11,958 nt of DNA from an uncultured Aliterella sp. GTDB lineage: Bacteria > Cyanobacteriota > Cyanobacteriia > Cyanobacteriales > Chroococcidiopsidaceae. Below the pieces are notes generated by a model, which saw only the letters and a list, made by a program, of their open reading frames with translations, made no database searches and was not told where the DNA came from. Shown one piece after another: positions 1-7,514 of the stretch. Every line of letters begins with the position of its first letter. Within the stretch, counting starts at the first letter, position 1. Made by a program: the position numbers and the translations under genes. The DNA lies in NCBI GenBank assembly GCA_905479905.1, contig CAJQOK010000277.1, positions 1 through 11,958 of the forward strand. Direction: 5' to 3'.

Positions 1-459
1 ATCATTGGCTACTTGTTTCTACTTCAACAAATTTACGAGCAGGTGTTGATTCCACCATCGGTAGCGGACGAGTTGGCGCGGGGTGGAGAAGATGACGATT
101 GCATTGTGGGGGTACTATCCCTAGATTGGATTGAAGTACGACAGCCAACTAATTTACAGCAGATTACAAAGCTTGAGAATGATAACAATCTCGATCGCGG
201 AGAAGCTGAAGCGATCGTACTGGCTTTGGAACTAGGGGCGGATGAATTGCTGATCGATGAAAGATTAGGTAGAAGGGAAGCAATGCGTTTAGGTTTGTTA
301 ATTACTGGTTTGCTGGGTGTTTTGCTGATTGCAAAGCGGCGTGGGTTAGTCGTGGCTATTCGACCTGTGATGGATGATCTAATAAATCAGGCAGGCTTTC
401 GGGTTAGCAATCAACTGTATGCAGAGGTTTTGCTTGCAGCAAACGAAAACTTTTCTTGA
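1..459 (+). CDS. DUF3368 PIN-domain toxin (5' end outside window)
   Basis: The frame is open from base 1 (I-I-G-Y-L-F...), so the TTG at 13 is not the real start. Roughly 15-20 N-terminal residues, including the first catalytic aspartate of the PIN fold, lie upstream. What is visible matches the DUF3368 family: 'LIPPSVADEL' near the N-terminus, then 'LDRGEAEAIVLALE' and 'LLIDERLGRREA' carrying the conserved acidic residues, then 'GLLGVLLIAKRRGL' and a C-terminal helix region. PIN toxins are Mg-dependent ribonucleases, and DUF3368 proteins usually pair with a small UPF0175-type antitoxin just upstream; here that position is outside the window. It ends 28 nt before hsdS on the same strand, so it may be part of the restriction operon. 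The family call is firm; its activity is inference. Confidence 0.88.
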   Translation: MIGYLFLLQQIYEQVLIPPSVADELARGGEDDDCIVGVLSLDWIEVRQPTNLQQITKLENDNNLDRGEAEAIVLALELGADELLIDERLGRREAMRLGLLITGLLGVLLIAKRRGLVVAIRPVMDDLINQAGFRVSNQLYAEVLLAANENFS

Positions 460-487
460 TCGAGGCAGCAATGTTTAAGAGGTTGGG

Positions 488-1621
488 ATGTTGAGGGAAG
501 GGTATAAGCAAACTGAAATTGGTGTGATTCCTGAAGATTGGGAAATTAGAAAACTAGCCGACATTTTAAAGATCAAACATGGAAGAAGTCAGAGAGAGGT
601 TGTTGATCCTAATGGTATTTATCCTATTCTGGGAACGGGCGGAGAAATAGGAAAAACCAACATTCCACTGTATGCAGAGCCTTCGGTTCTAATTGGGCGC
701 AAAGGAACTATCGATATTCCTAGATATATGGATACGCCGTTTTGGACAGTCGATACACTTTTCTACTCAGAAATTTTCAACAATACAGATGCAAAGTTTG
801 TTTTTTATAAATTTAACTTGATTGATTGGTACTCGTACAATGAAGCGTCAGGAGTTCCAAGTTTAAATGCAGCTACGATTGAAAATATTAAGCAAGCATT
901 TCCAATTTCAAAAGAAGAACAACGATCTCTCTCTCAAGCTTTATCTGACGTAGATGCTCTAATTGCCGCCCTAGATAAGCTAATCGCCAAAAACCGCGAC
1001 CTCAAAACCGCTACCATGCAGCAACTCCTCACAGGCAAAAAACGCTTACCGGGGTTTGGTGAGGGACAAGGTTGTAAGGAAAGTGTGATCGGGCTGATTC
1101 CTGAAGATTGGGATGCCTTAAGACTAGGAAATATTGCCCCGTTACAACGTGGCTTTGATTTGCCTACATCTCAACTAAAAAAAGGTGATTATCCTGTTGT
1201 CTATTCAAATGGAATAATAAATCATCACTCTGATTTTATGGCTAATGCTCCAGGTGTTGTCACTGGACGCTCTGGCACGATTGGGAATGTACATTATGTT
1301 TCCGAAAACTACTGGCCTCATAACACTGCGTTATGGGTCACTGAGTTTATATGTAGCAATCCAAAATATGTTTACTATCTATACAAGTCAGTTAAGTTAG
1401 AAAGGTTTGGTAGTGGTTCGGGCGTACCAACACTTAATAGAAATGATGTTCATGATTGGGTCGTTGCCATACCAAAAATAGAAGAACAACGCGCGATCAC
1501 ACTTGTACTCTCGGATATGGATAATGCAATTTCTCTTTTAGAATCCCGCCTTGCTAAAACCAAAGTAATCAAACAAGGCATGATGCAAGAACTTTTGACT
1601 GGGAGGACGCGGCTAGTTTGA
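488..1621 (+). CDS. hsdS: Type I restriction-modification specificity subunit HsdS
   Basis: This 377-residue protein reads the DNA target for a type I restriction-modification complex (R2M2S). It has the standard two-half layout. Target-recognition domain 1 covers about residues 1-150. The central conserved region (about 150-190) has '[20 protein letters not shown]' and ends in '[11 protein letters not shown]'. Domain 2 covers about 200-345. The distal conserved region repeats the pattern with '[20 protein letters not shown]' and '[12 protein letters not shown]'. Both halves open with 'IPEDW', and the DNA under this motif is a 19-bp exact repeat (525-543 and 1095-1113). The ATG at 488 has an AAGAGG Shine-Dalgarno at 477-482. 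The TGA overlaps the TTG start of the next gene. No hsdM is present in the window; it is expected upstream. Confidence 0.95.
   Translation: MLREGYKQTEIGVIPEDWEIRKLADILKIKHGRSQREVVDPNGIYPILGTGGEIGKTNIPLYAEPSVLIGRKGTIDIPRYMDTPFWTVDTLFYSEIFNNTDAKFVFYKFNLIDWYSYNEASGVPSLNAATIENIKQAFPISKEEQRSLSQALSDVDALIAALDKLIAKNRDLKTATMQQLLTGKKRLPGFGEGQGCKESVIGLIPEDWDALRLGNIAPLQRGFDLPTSQLKKGDYPVVYSNGIINHHSDFMANAPGVVTGRSGTIGNVHYVSENYWPHNTALWVTEFICSNPKYVYYLYKSVKLERFGSGSGVPTLNRNDVHDWVVAIPKIEEQRAITLVLSDMDNAISLLESRLAKTKVIKQGMMQELLTGRTRLV
525..543 (+). repeat. 19-bp direct repeat in hsdS, copy 1
   Basis: TGATTCCTGAAGATTGGGA occurs here and exactly again at 1095-1113. It encodes the conserved IPEDW motif at the start of each half of HsdS. 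The two copies are 570 bp (190 codons) apart, so recombination between them would stay in frame. Confidence 0.9.
1095..1113 (+). repeat. 19-bp direct repeat in hsdS, copy 2
   Basis: This is the second exact copy of the repeat at 525-543. It marks the start of the second target-recognition domain. Such repeats are known sites for exchange of recognition domains between hsdS genes in type I systems; that this one is used is inference. Confidence 0.9.
1601..1607 (+). promoter_or_regulatory. Shine-Dalgarno deciding the TTG start of the zeta-like gene
   Basis: GGGAGGA lies 10 nt before the TTG at 1618, inside the 3' end of hsdS. The next methionine in that frame is far downstream of the Walker A motif, so TTG 1618 is the only start that keeps the nucleotide-binding site. 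Confidence 0.65.
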
Positions 1622-2205
1622 ATTCTCAACCCTCCCCGACTTGCTGGATAATTGCCGGACCCAACGGCGCAGGCAAAACAACCTTCGCCTTAGAATATTT
1701 ACCACAAGTCGCTAACTGCCGCCTCTTTGTCAACGCTGATGCGATCGCCGCAGGCTTATCACCCCTAGCTCCCGAAACAGCGCTCCTTACCGCCAGCCGT
1801 CTCTTCCTCAAACAAATTGAAAACCATATACGTAACTGTCAGAACTTCGCCTTTGAAACTACTCTCTCAGGGCGCAGCTACCTCAAACTGGTCACTCGAC
1901 TGCAAGCAGACGGCTGGCAAGTAGAACTTATCTATTTAGCCCTGCCAAGCTTAAAAATGTCCAAGATGCGTGTAGCAGAGAGAGTTGCTCACGGCGGACA
2001 CAATATCCCTGAAGTAGACATCGAACGCCGATTTCCCCGCAGCTTGCAAAATCTTCTGACCGAATTTAGCTTTCTTGCAAATAGCACTCGCTGTTTTATG
2101 AATAGCAGTAAAACTCCTGAACTCGTATTCGTCCAACAGCAAGAAAATCGCACTATTATTAATCAAACCCTATTTAATCAACTCATTGAGCAGGCAGAAT
2201 TATGA
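1618..2205 (+). CDS. Zeta-toxin-like P-loop kinase
   Basis: This 195-residue protein has the hallmarks of zeta-like nucleotide kinases. Walker A 'GPNGAGKTT' is at residues 14-22, followed by '[16 protein letters not shown]', 'FAFETTLSG', and a lid-like '[19 protein letters not shown]'. Classical zeta/PezT toxins phosphorylate UDP-N-acetylglucosamine and block wall synthesis; short stand-alone members like this one are often unproven. The start is TTG, its TG shared with the TGA of hsdS (TTGA overlap), with a strong Shine-Dalgarno at 1601-1607. The TGA stop overlaps the ATG of the small downstream gene (ATGA). Translational coupling on both sides indicates a toxin-type gene built into the restriction operon. 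It could instead be a small-molecule kinase with a housekeeping role; the family call is firm, the toxin role is inference. Confidence 0.85.
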   Translation: MNSQPSPTCWIIAGPNGAGKTTFALEYLPQVANCRLFVNADAIAAGLSPLAPETALLTASRLFLKQIENHIRNCQNFAFETTLSGRSYLKLVTRLQADGWQVELIYLALPSLKMSKMRVAERVAHGGHNIPEVDIERRFPRSLQNLLTEFSFLANSTRCFMNSSKTPELVFVQQQENRTIINQTLFNQLIEQAEL

Positions 2206-2378
2206 GCCAATTTTCTCAAGACACTCAGAAAATACTAGACACTCTTAGAAAGGTTGCTGCCGAAACCTTAGAACGCAAACGTCGCTTGGGTCAATACGCT
2301 GTTATTTGGCAAGACGGTGAGTCTGTAGCAATTGGTGAAGATGCACCAGAGCGCCTAATTTTGCCAGCATTAAAATAG
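2202..2378 (+). CDS. Small protein coupled to the zeta-like kinase (putative antitoxin)
   Basis: A 58-residue frame starts with ATG overlapping the stop of the kinase gene (ATGA) and ends with TAG at 2376-2378. The protein begins [20 protein letters not shown], and continues with a basic helix '[18 protein letters not shown]' and an acidic tail '[10 protein letters not shown]'. The N-terminal half looks helical and amphipathic and the C-terminal half looks like a short beta segment. No signal peptide or membrane segment is seen. I do not recognise a named family. Its size and tight coupling to a zeta-like kinase suggest an antitoxin or regulator, although in classical epsilon-zeta and PezAT modules the antitoxin comes first. 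A weak AGG lies 7 nt before the start. Confidence 0.72.
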   Translation: MSQFSQDTQKILDTLRKVAAETLERKRRLGQYAVIWQDGESVAIGEDAPERLILPALK

Positions 2379-2380
2379 CA

Positions 2381-2498
2381 ATGGTAAAGTATCAAAAGAG
2401 TAGATTACACAGAAATTCGTGAAAAGCAAATCACGCCAAAAAAGTTCTAGCATCGCCTAATTGTGGCGGTTCATAATTCTCTAGGGCAATATAGGTAA
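2381..2498 (+). pseudogene. Decayed small gene (frameshift plus in-frame TAG)
   Basis: ATG at 2381 is 2 nt after the previous stop. The first codons read M-V-K-Y-Q. After a run of four A (2394-2397) the frame fails, but the neighbouring frame from 2400 reads VDYTEIREKQITPKKF, then TAG at 2448-2450, then HRLIVAVHNSLGQYR and TAA at 2496-2498. Dropping one A joins the start to this frame, giving a protein of about 39 residues with a single nonsense codon. The amino-acid texture is convincing for a real small cyanobacterial protein, but I do not recognise the family and the reconstruction is inference. It could be chance. Confidence 0.4.
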
Positions 2499-2503
2499 GA
2501 CAT

Positions 2504-2550
2504 TTATTTCCTAATTCTTCCTAATCTAGAAGAAAGCTCTCAGGAAATAA
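2504..2550 (+). promoter_or_regulatory. Nested hairpin upstream of the DUF262-DUF1524 gene
   Basis: TTATTTCCT (2504-2512) pairs perfectly with AGGAAATAA (2542-2550). Inside it TTCTTC (2515-2520) pairs with GAAGAA (2529-2534) around an 8-nt loop. The structure ends 22 nt before the ATG at 2573. There is no T-run after it, so a simple intrinsic terminator is unlikely. A leader element, an operator or an RNA processing site in the operon are possible. Its right arm contains an AGGAA that would be sequestered, but this is too far (26 nt) from the ATG to be a normal ribosome-binding site. Confidence 0.4.
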
Positions 2551-2572
2551 TTACCCAGAACCCGCAATTAGC

Positions 2573-3094
2573 ATGAATACAATTACTCCCTACTACCGCA
2601 ACGTGCAACAACTCTTGCAAAATCAATCTTTTGCAATCGATGAGTACCAGCGCGAGTACAAGTGGGAAAAAGAGAACATCGACGAACTACTGAGTGATCT
2701 GCGGGATAAATTCTTAAACTGCTACCAAACAGGTGACGCAACAACTAAAGTTAGTACCTACGATGGGTATTTTCTTGGCTCTATCATTGTCAGCAAACGT
2801 AACGGTAAGAGTTACCTAGTTGATGGACAACAGAGGGTCACTTCCTTAACCTTATTGTTGATCTACCTCCACAATGCCGCAAAAAAGCAGGGATTACCTA
2901 CAGTAGTAGTGGGAACTATCGCTTCACTAATCTTCAGTGACAACTTAGGTGAACCTAAATTTAATCTAGATATCCAGGAACGGTTGCCAATAATTGAAGC
3001 ACTTTTAACTCAAAAGACTTTAATCCAGAGGGCAAGGATGAGTCGCTTCAGACAATATATGCGCGCTATGACAATATTGAATCTAAGGATCTAG
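2573..3094 (+). CDS. DUF262 N-terminal fragment as it stands
   Basis: If no frameshift correction happens, this frame gives 173 residues. About residues 1-145 are authentic DUF262: 'FAIDEYQREYKW' near residue 21, 'YFLGSIIVS' near 65, and the DGQQR NTPase motif in 'YLVDGQQRVTSLTLLLIYL' near residues 82-100. The last roughly 25 residues after the A-run at 3012 are out of frame and unlike the family. No good Shine-Dalgarno is seen before ATG 2573. A truncated DUF262 without its nuclease half would probably be inactive. Confidence 0.6.
   Translation: MNTITPYYRNVQQLLQNQSFAIDEYQREYKWEKENIDELLSDLRDKFLNCYQTGDATTKVSTYDGYFLGSIIVSKRNGKSYLVDGQQRVTSLTLLLIYLHNAAKKQGLPTVVVGTIASLIFSDNLGEPKFNLDIQERLPIIEALLTQKTLIQRARMSRFRQYMRAMTILNLRI
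3012..3015 (+). other. Frameshift site: four-A run missing one A
   Basis: The codons read CAA-AAG-ACT here. With five A they would read CAA-AAA-GAC-TTT, which joins both coding halves perfectly. This is the most economical position for the lesion, but any single-base gain within about 15 nt would also work. Confidence 0.7.
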
Positions 3095-3207
3095 CTGGTG
3101 AACTTGATGAAGCTTTACAGCACTTTATTTACTGGTTAATTACAAGAGTAGGGCTAATCGAAATTGTCACGGACAGTGATAATTTCGCCTACGCCATATT
3201 TGAAACG

Positions 3208-4449
3208 ATGAATGACCGAGGCAAACCCCTTAGTCCAGTAGATATGTTAAAGGCTTATCTACTAGCTCCAATTGAAGACCCAGCAGTGCGGCGAAATGCC
3301 AACCAAGTCTGGAAAAAGCAGGTTTTAGATTTGATTTCCTGGGGAGAAATTCATGAACCTGAGCGTGATGCGACCTGTATTAAAGCTTGGTTTCGAGCGC
3401 AGTATGCTGACACAATTCGAGATCGCAAAGCTGGAGCAACGGATAAAGACTGGGAGCTAATTGGTAGCGCCTTCCATCGCTGGGTGCGAGATAAAAGTGG
3501 GCTGCTCAACCTGGGAACTCAAGCAGACAATTTAGCACTCATTTCAACTCATTTTACCTTCTTTGCCAAGGCGTACCAATACATTTTGGCAGCTAGTCAT
3601 ACATACACTCCAGGGTTAGAAGCAGTATTCTACAACGCTCACAATGAATTCACGTGGCAAAATACCGTATTATTAGCCCCTTTATGCGTTACAGACGATA
3701 ACGAAACCATGCGACGCAAAATTGCAGTTACAGCTACCTATCTCGATATCTGGCTGATGCGTCGCACGGTGAACTACATTCGAGTTGGTTATTCTAGCAC
3801 TGCCTACGCCATGTTTCTTCTTTGCCGTGAAATTCGCCGCAAACCACTCAACCAGCTAGTAAACCTCCTCGAACAAAGACTAGCAAACGATGATGTGTCT
3901 TTTGACGGCAGCCTTCCACGCGGACGTATTGGTATTAAAGGATTGGGACTCAATCAATTCAGCCGTCGCTACATTTACCATTTGCTGGCACGCTTAACTG
4001 CTTATACAGAAGTAGGAGCGGGTAAACCCGATTTATTTGATAAGTATGTAGATCGCCAGCAGAATAATCCTTGTGACATCGAACACATTTATCCCAATAA
4101 TTATAGTAAGTATAAAGACCAATTCCAGCCACAACAAGAGTTTCAAGACTGGCGAAATGGCATTGCTGCATTGCTTCTATTACCAGCAGACGTAAATCGC
4201 AGCTATCAAGATAAGCCTTTTGAACAAAAAGCCCCCCACTACGCTACACAGAATCTATATGCTGCCAGCTTAACTCCCAGTGCCTACCAGCATCAGCCGC
4301 AGTTCAAAGCTTTTTACCAACAGCAGCAGTTGCCATTCAAGCCCTATGAGCGTTTCGGCAAAGATGAACAGTTAGAACGCCTCGAATTAATTCTAAAACT
4401 TGCTCATTGCGTGTGGTCGCTAAAGCGGTTAAAGGACGTGTTGTCATGA
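3208..4449 (+). CDS. DUF1524 C-terminal fragment as it stands
   Basis: From ATG 3208 this frame gives 413 residues beginning inside the conserved 'FETMNDRGKPLSPVDMLKAY' segment of DUF262 proteins, so the ATG is an internal methionine and not a native start. The C-terminal half is DUF1524: 'DIEHIYP' has its HNH-type histidine encoded at 4084-4086, followed by 'RNGIAALLLLPADVNRSYQ' and 'KPFEQKAPHY', the usual N and K residues of the fold. The nuclease residues are therefore intact; only the link to the N-terminal half is broken. Confidence 0.6.
   Translation: MNDRGKPLSPVDMLKAYLLAPIEDPAVRRNANQVWKKQVLDLISWGEIHEPERDATCIKAWFRAQYADTIRDRKAGATDKDWELIGSAFHRWVRDKSGLLNLGTQADNLALISTHFTFFAKAYQYILAASHTYTPGLEAVFYNAHNEFTWQNTVLLAPLCVTDDNETMRRKIAVTATYLDIWLMRRTVNYIRVGYSSTAYAMFLLCREIRRKPLNQLVNLLEQRLANDDVSFDGSLPRGRIGIKGLGLNQFSRRYIYHLLARLTAYTEVGAGKPDLFDKYVDRQQNNPCDIEHIYPNNYSKYKDQFQPQQEFQDWRNGIAALLLLPADVNRSYQDKPFEQKAPHYATQNLYAASLTPSAYQHQPQFKAFYQQQQLPFKPYERFGKDEQLERLELILKLAHCVWSLKRLKDVLS
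4432..4436 (+). promoter_or_regulatory. Shine-Dalgarno for hsdR
   Basis: AAGGA lies 9 nt before ATG 4446 and supports this start over the in-frame TTG at 4407. It may let hsdR be translated even when ribosomes do not arrive from the frameshifted upstream gene. Confidence 0.6.
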
Positions 4450-7400
4450 ATACCGTTGGACAAAATGAGCGAGTCACCCAAAATCGCGTCATTAAACTAT
4501 TTCAACAACTAGGTTATACCTATCTAGGTAATTGGGACACCCGCGCCAACAACCGTAACATCGAACCCGACTTACTTAGTCAATGGCTAAAGCAGCAGGG
4601 TGTAAACGAAATCCTCATCAGCAAAACCCTCCGCGAACTAGATGGTGCTGCGGCTTTGGGGGAAGGTCATAATCTGTACGATGTAAATAAAGCTGTCTAT
4701 CGTCTCCTGCGCTACGGGGTCAAAGTTAAAGAAGGTGCGGGTCAGCTAAATGAAACTATTTGGCTAATCGATTGGAAGCATCCTGAAAATAACAACTTTG
4801 CGATCGCCCAAGAAGTCACGATCAAAGGTGAAAACAAAAAACGCCCCGATATTGTTCTCTACGTCAACGGTATTGCTCTGGGTATTTTGGAACTCAAACG
4901 CTCTAGCATTGCGGTAGGCGAAGGTATCCGTCAAAACCTCGATAACCAGAAAAAAGCTTTTATTCGTCCCTTTTTCACTACTCTGCAATTGGTAATGGCG
5001 GGTAACGATACTCAGGGTTTACGATATGGCACAATCGAAACTCCTGAAAGATACTATCTGCAATGGAAGGAAGCTGTAGATAATTCTTTCGATAGCCCCC
5101 TTGATTATCACCTTAGCTTGCTGTGTAATAAAACTCGGTTTTTAGAAATTATCCACGACTTCATCGTGTTCGACTCCGGCATCAAAAAGACTTGCCGCCA
5201 CAATCAATACTTCGGTATCCAAGCCGCCCAACAGCACGTCCAACGCCGTGAAGGGGGCATAATTTGGCATACTCAAGGTTCTGGCAAAACCCTAGTTATG
5301 GTGTGGCTGGCTAAATGGATTCGTGAAAACGTCACCGATGCACGAGTTTTGATTGTTAGCGATCGCACTGAACTAGATGAACAGATTGAAAAAGTCTTCA
5401 AAGGCGTGGAGGAAGACATCTATCGCACCGTTAGCAGCGCAAATTTGCTTGCCACTCTCAACAAAACAACTCCTTGGCTGCTTTGCTCTCTCGTTCACAA
5501 ATTCGGCAATAGCAACGAAGGCAATATTGCTACCGAGCAATTTATCCAAGACCTCAAAACCCAGCTACCCAGTAACTTTACTCCCAAAGGCAAACTATTT
5601 GTATTTGTAGATGAATGTCACCGCACCCAATCGGGAAAACTGCATAATGCCATGAAGGCAATTTTACCCAACGCTATATTTATCGGGTTTACAGGTACGC
5701 CGCTACTAAAACAAGACAAGCAAAAAAGTATTGAGATTTTTGGTAGTTACATTCATACCTACAAATTTGATGAAGCTGTTGCCGATGGCGTGGTGCTAGA
5801 TTTGCGCTACGAAGCCCGTGACATTGACCAGCATCTCACCTCACCTCAAAAAATTGACCAGTGGTTTGAAGCAAAGACTCGCGGATTGTCCGACATTGCC
5901 AAAACTCAACTAAAACAAAAATGGGGAACAATGCAAAAAGTTCTCTCCAGCCAATCGCGCCTAGAGCAAATTGTTAAAGATATCTTGCTTGATATGGATA
6001 CCAAGCCACGTCTAATGGATGGACGCGGTAACGCTATGTTAGTTTGTACCAGCATCTACCAAGCGTGTAAAGTCTACGAGTTATTTAGCCGTACCGATTT
6101 AGCAGGCAAATGTGCAATCGCAACAAGCTACAAACCCTCCCCCGCAGATATTAAAGGCGAAGATAGCGGCGAAGGACTCACCGAAAAATTAAACCAATAC
6201 GCCATTTACCGCAAGATGCTGGCGGATTACTTCGGCGAATCTGAAGATAAAGCCATGTACCGAGTTGAAGAATTTGAGCAAAAAGTCAAACAGCGCTTTA
6301 TTGACGAACCCGGACAGATGCGTTTGCTAATTGTCGTAGATAAACTACTCACTGGCTTTGATGCTCCTTCAGCTACTTACCTTTATATTGATAAGCAAAT
6401 GCGGGATCATGGCTTATTTCAAGCAATTTGCCGCGTCAACCGCCTCGATGGTGACGATAAAGAATATGGCTATATTGTCGATTATAAAGACCTATTTCAG
6501 TGCTTAGAAGGGGCAATTGGTAACTATACAAGCGGCGCACTTGATGGCTACGATCTCACTGATGTGGCAGGCTTATTAAGCGATCGCCTCGAAAAAGCAA
6601 GCGATCGCCTAGACGAAACCCGCGAAACTGTAAAAGCCCTCTGCGAAACCGTCCTAGTTCCTCGTGAAACTAGAGATTATTTACACTATTTTTGTGGCGC
6701 AGATACTACTGATTTATCCACCAACGAACCGAAAAGAGTTGCTCTGTATCAAGCTGTCGCCGCCTTAATTCGTGCCTATGCCAATCTAGCTAACGAAATG
6801 ACCGAAGCGGGGTACAGTCCCCAAGAAACTGTCGCTATCAAAGCCGAAGTTACCCACTACACCCAAATCCGCGACGAGGTAAAAGTTGCAAGTGGAGACT
6901 ACTTAGATATGAAACGCTACGAAAGCGCCATGCGTCACTTACTTGATAGTTACATTCGCGCTGATGACAGTGTGATCGTCTCGGAATTTACTGAACTAGG
7001 TTTAGTTGAGCTAATTGTCAAAAATGGTCTAGAGGCGCTGGACGGGCTACCAGATGGATTAAAAAAAGACCCCGTAGCAATGGCAGAAACCATCGAAAAC
7101 AATCTGCGGAAAACAATCATTGATCAAAACCCAGTCAATCCTAAATACTACGAGCGCATATCCCAGTTACTAGACGATTTAATTCAAGAACGCCGCGATA
7201 GTGCGATTAATTATCAGGAATATTTAGAGCAAGTTAAACAACTCTCTCGCCAAGTTGTGCAACCTATGACTACTAATTACCCGCCAACCCTAGATACGCC
7301 AGCCAAAAAATCTCTCTACGACAACTTGGGCAAAGATGAAAACTTGACGCTTCGCATCGATAGTGCTGTACGTGAAACTAAAAAAGAAAGTTGGGTAGGT

Positions 7401-7514
7401 AATCGCTTCAAAGAGCGAGAAGTCGCTAAAGCGATTCGAGCAGCCGCTACAGGATATAAGATTAACGTTGAAGAAGTGCTAGAGCTAGTAAAAAACCAAC
7501 GTGAGTATCAGTAA
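4446..7514 (+). CDS. hsdR: Type I restriction endonuclease subunit HsdR
   Basis: This 1022-residue motor and nuclease subunit translocates DNA and cuts it when the HsdMS complex meets unmethylated targets. The N-terminal PD-(D/E)xK nuclease shows D135 in 'RPDIVLYVNG' and E149-L-K151 in 'GILELKRSS'. The superfamily 2 helicase core follows: Walker A 'TQGSGKT' at 276-282, motif Ia 'VSDRTELDEQ', motif II DECH at 389-392, motif III 'GFTGTP' at 414-419, 'LLTGFDAP' from about 634, and motif VI 'QAICRVNR' at 659-666. The C-terminal third is the helical region that docks to HsdM. ATG 4446 shares ATGA with the previous stop. The TAA stop shares one base with the next ATG. All key residues are present, so the subunit looks intact. 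GCGATCGC occurs four times in the gene. Confidence 0.96.
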   Translation: MNTVGQNERVTQNRVIKLFQQLGYTYLGNWDTRANNRNIEPDLLSQWLKQQGVNEILISKTLRELDGAAALGEGHNLYDVNKAVYRLLRYGVKVKEGAGQLNETIWLIDWKHPENNNFAIAQEVTIKGENKKRPDIVLYVNGIALGILELKRSSIAVGEGIRQNLDNQKKAFIRPFFTTLQLVMAGNDTQGLRYGTIETPERYYLQWKEAVDNSFDSPLDYHLSLLCNKTRFLEIIHDFIVFDSGIKKTCRHNQYFGIQAAQQHVQRREGGIIWHTQGSGKTLVMVWLAKWIRENVTDARVLIVSDRTELDEQIEKVFKGVEEDIYRTVSSANLLATLNKTTPWLLCSLVHKFGNSNEGNIATEQFIQDLKTQLPSNFTPKGKLFVFVDECHRTQSGKLHNAMKAILPNAIFIGFTGTPLLKQDKQKSIEIFGSYIHTYKFDEAVADGVVLDLRYEARDIDQHLTSPQKIDQWFEAKTRGLSDIAKTQLKQKWGTMQKVLSSQSRLEQIVKDILLDMDTKPRLMDGRGNAMLVCTSIYQACKVYELFSRTDLAGKCAIATSYKPSPADIKGEDSGEGLTEKLNQYAIYRKMLADYFGESEDKAMYRVEEFEQKVKQRFIDEPGQMRLLIVVDKLLTGFDAPSATYLYIDKQMRDHGLFQAICRVNRLDGDDKEYGYIVDYKDLFQCLEGAIGNYTSGALDGYDLTDVAGLLSDRLEKASDRLDETRETVKALCETVLVPRETRDYLHYFCGADTTDLSTNEPKRVALYQAVAALIRAYANLANEMTEAGYSPQETVAIKAEVTHYTQIRDEVKVASGDYLDMKRYESAMRHLLDSYIRADDSVIVSEFTELGLVELIVKNGLEALDGLPDGLKKDPVAMAETIENNLRKTIIDQNPVNPKYYERISQLLDDLIQERRDSAINYQEYLEQVKQLSRQVVQPMTTNYPPTLDTPAKKSLYDNLGKDENLTLRIDSAVRETKKESWVGNRFKEREVAKAIRAAATGYKINVEEVLELVKNQREYQ
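6578..6610 (+). repeat. Tandem HIP1-containing repeat in hsdR
   Basis: AAGCGATCGCCT occurs at 6578-6589 and 6599-6610, a 21-nt period. It encodes S-D-R-L-E-K-A followed by S-D-R-L-D-E-T, a heptad repeat in a predicted helix. Each copy contains a perfect GCGATCGC octamer. Confidence 0.85.

Larger units (their letters stand above)
2573..4449 (+). pseudogene. DUF262-DUF1524 (GmrSD-like) nuclease, broken by a frameshift
   Basis: Two adjacent frames together encode one protein of about 625 residues, typical for fused GmrS-GmrD-like enzymes. These are type IV-like restriction nucleases: the DUF262 part is a ParB-like NTPase using a DGQQR motif, and the DUF1524 part is an HNH-type nuclease. The first frame stays sensible to about 3010 and then runs into TAG at 3092-3094. 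The second frame is coding from about 3016 (FNPEGKDESLQ) to the end. Adding one A to the run at 3012-3015 restores Q-K-D-F-N-P-E across the join. Explanations are a true inactivating deletion, a sequencing error, or -1 slippage on the AAG codon; the site is not a classical slippery heptamer. The stop overlaps hsdR (ATGA), so the gene sits inside the type I operon between hsdS and hsdR. Confidence 0.85.

Noticed and set aside
1626..2166. Antisense open frames at 1626-1811 and 1951-2166
   Set aside because: They lie opposite the zeta-like kinase, have no family motifs and have low-complexity, shadow-like composition.
3005..3025. Programmed -1 frameshifting in the GmrSD-like gene
   Set aside because: Slippage at AAG would give the right product, but the site is not an X-XXY-YYZ heptamer and I see no downstream pseudoknot; kept only as an alternative.
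4407..4445. Upstream TTG start for hsdR
   Set aside because: It would overlap the previous gene by 43 nt and add 13 basic residues; ATG 4446 has a Shine-Dalgarno and the ATGA overlap.
3959..4988. Antisense open frames at 3959-4171 and 4764-4988
   Set aside because: They are shadows of the DUF1524 fragment and hsdR, whose frames have clear conserved motifs.
5377..5610. Open frame on + inside hsdR in another frame
   Set aside because: The hsdR helicase motifs cover this span in the true frame, and no start signal or family is seen.
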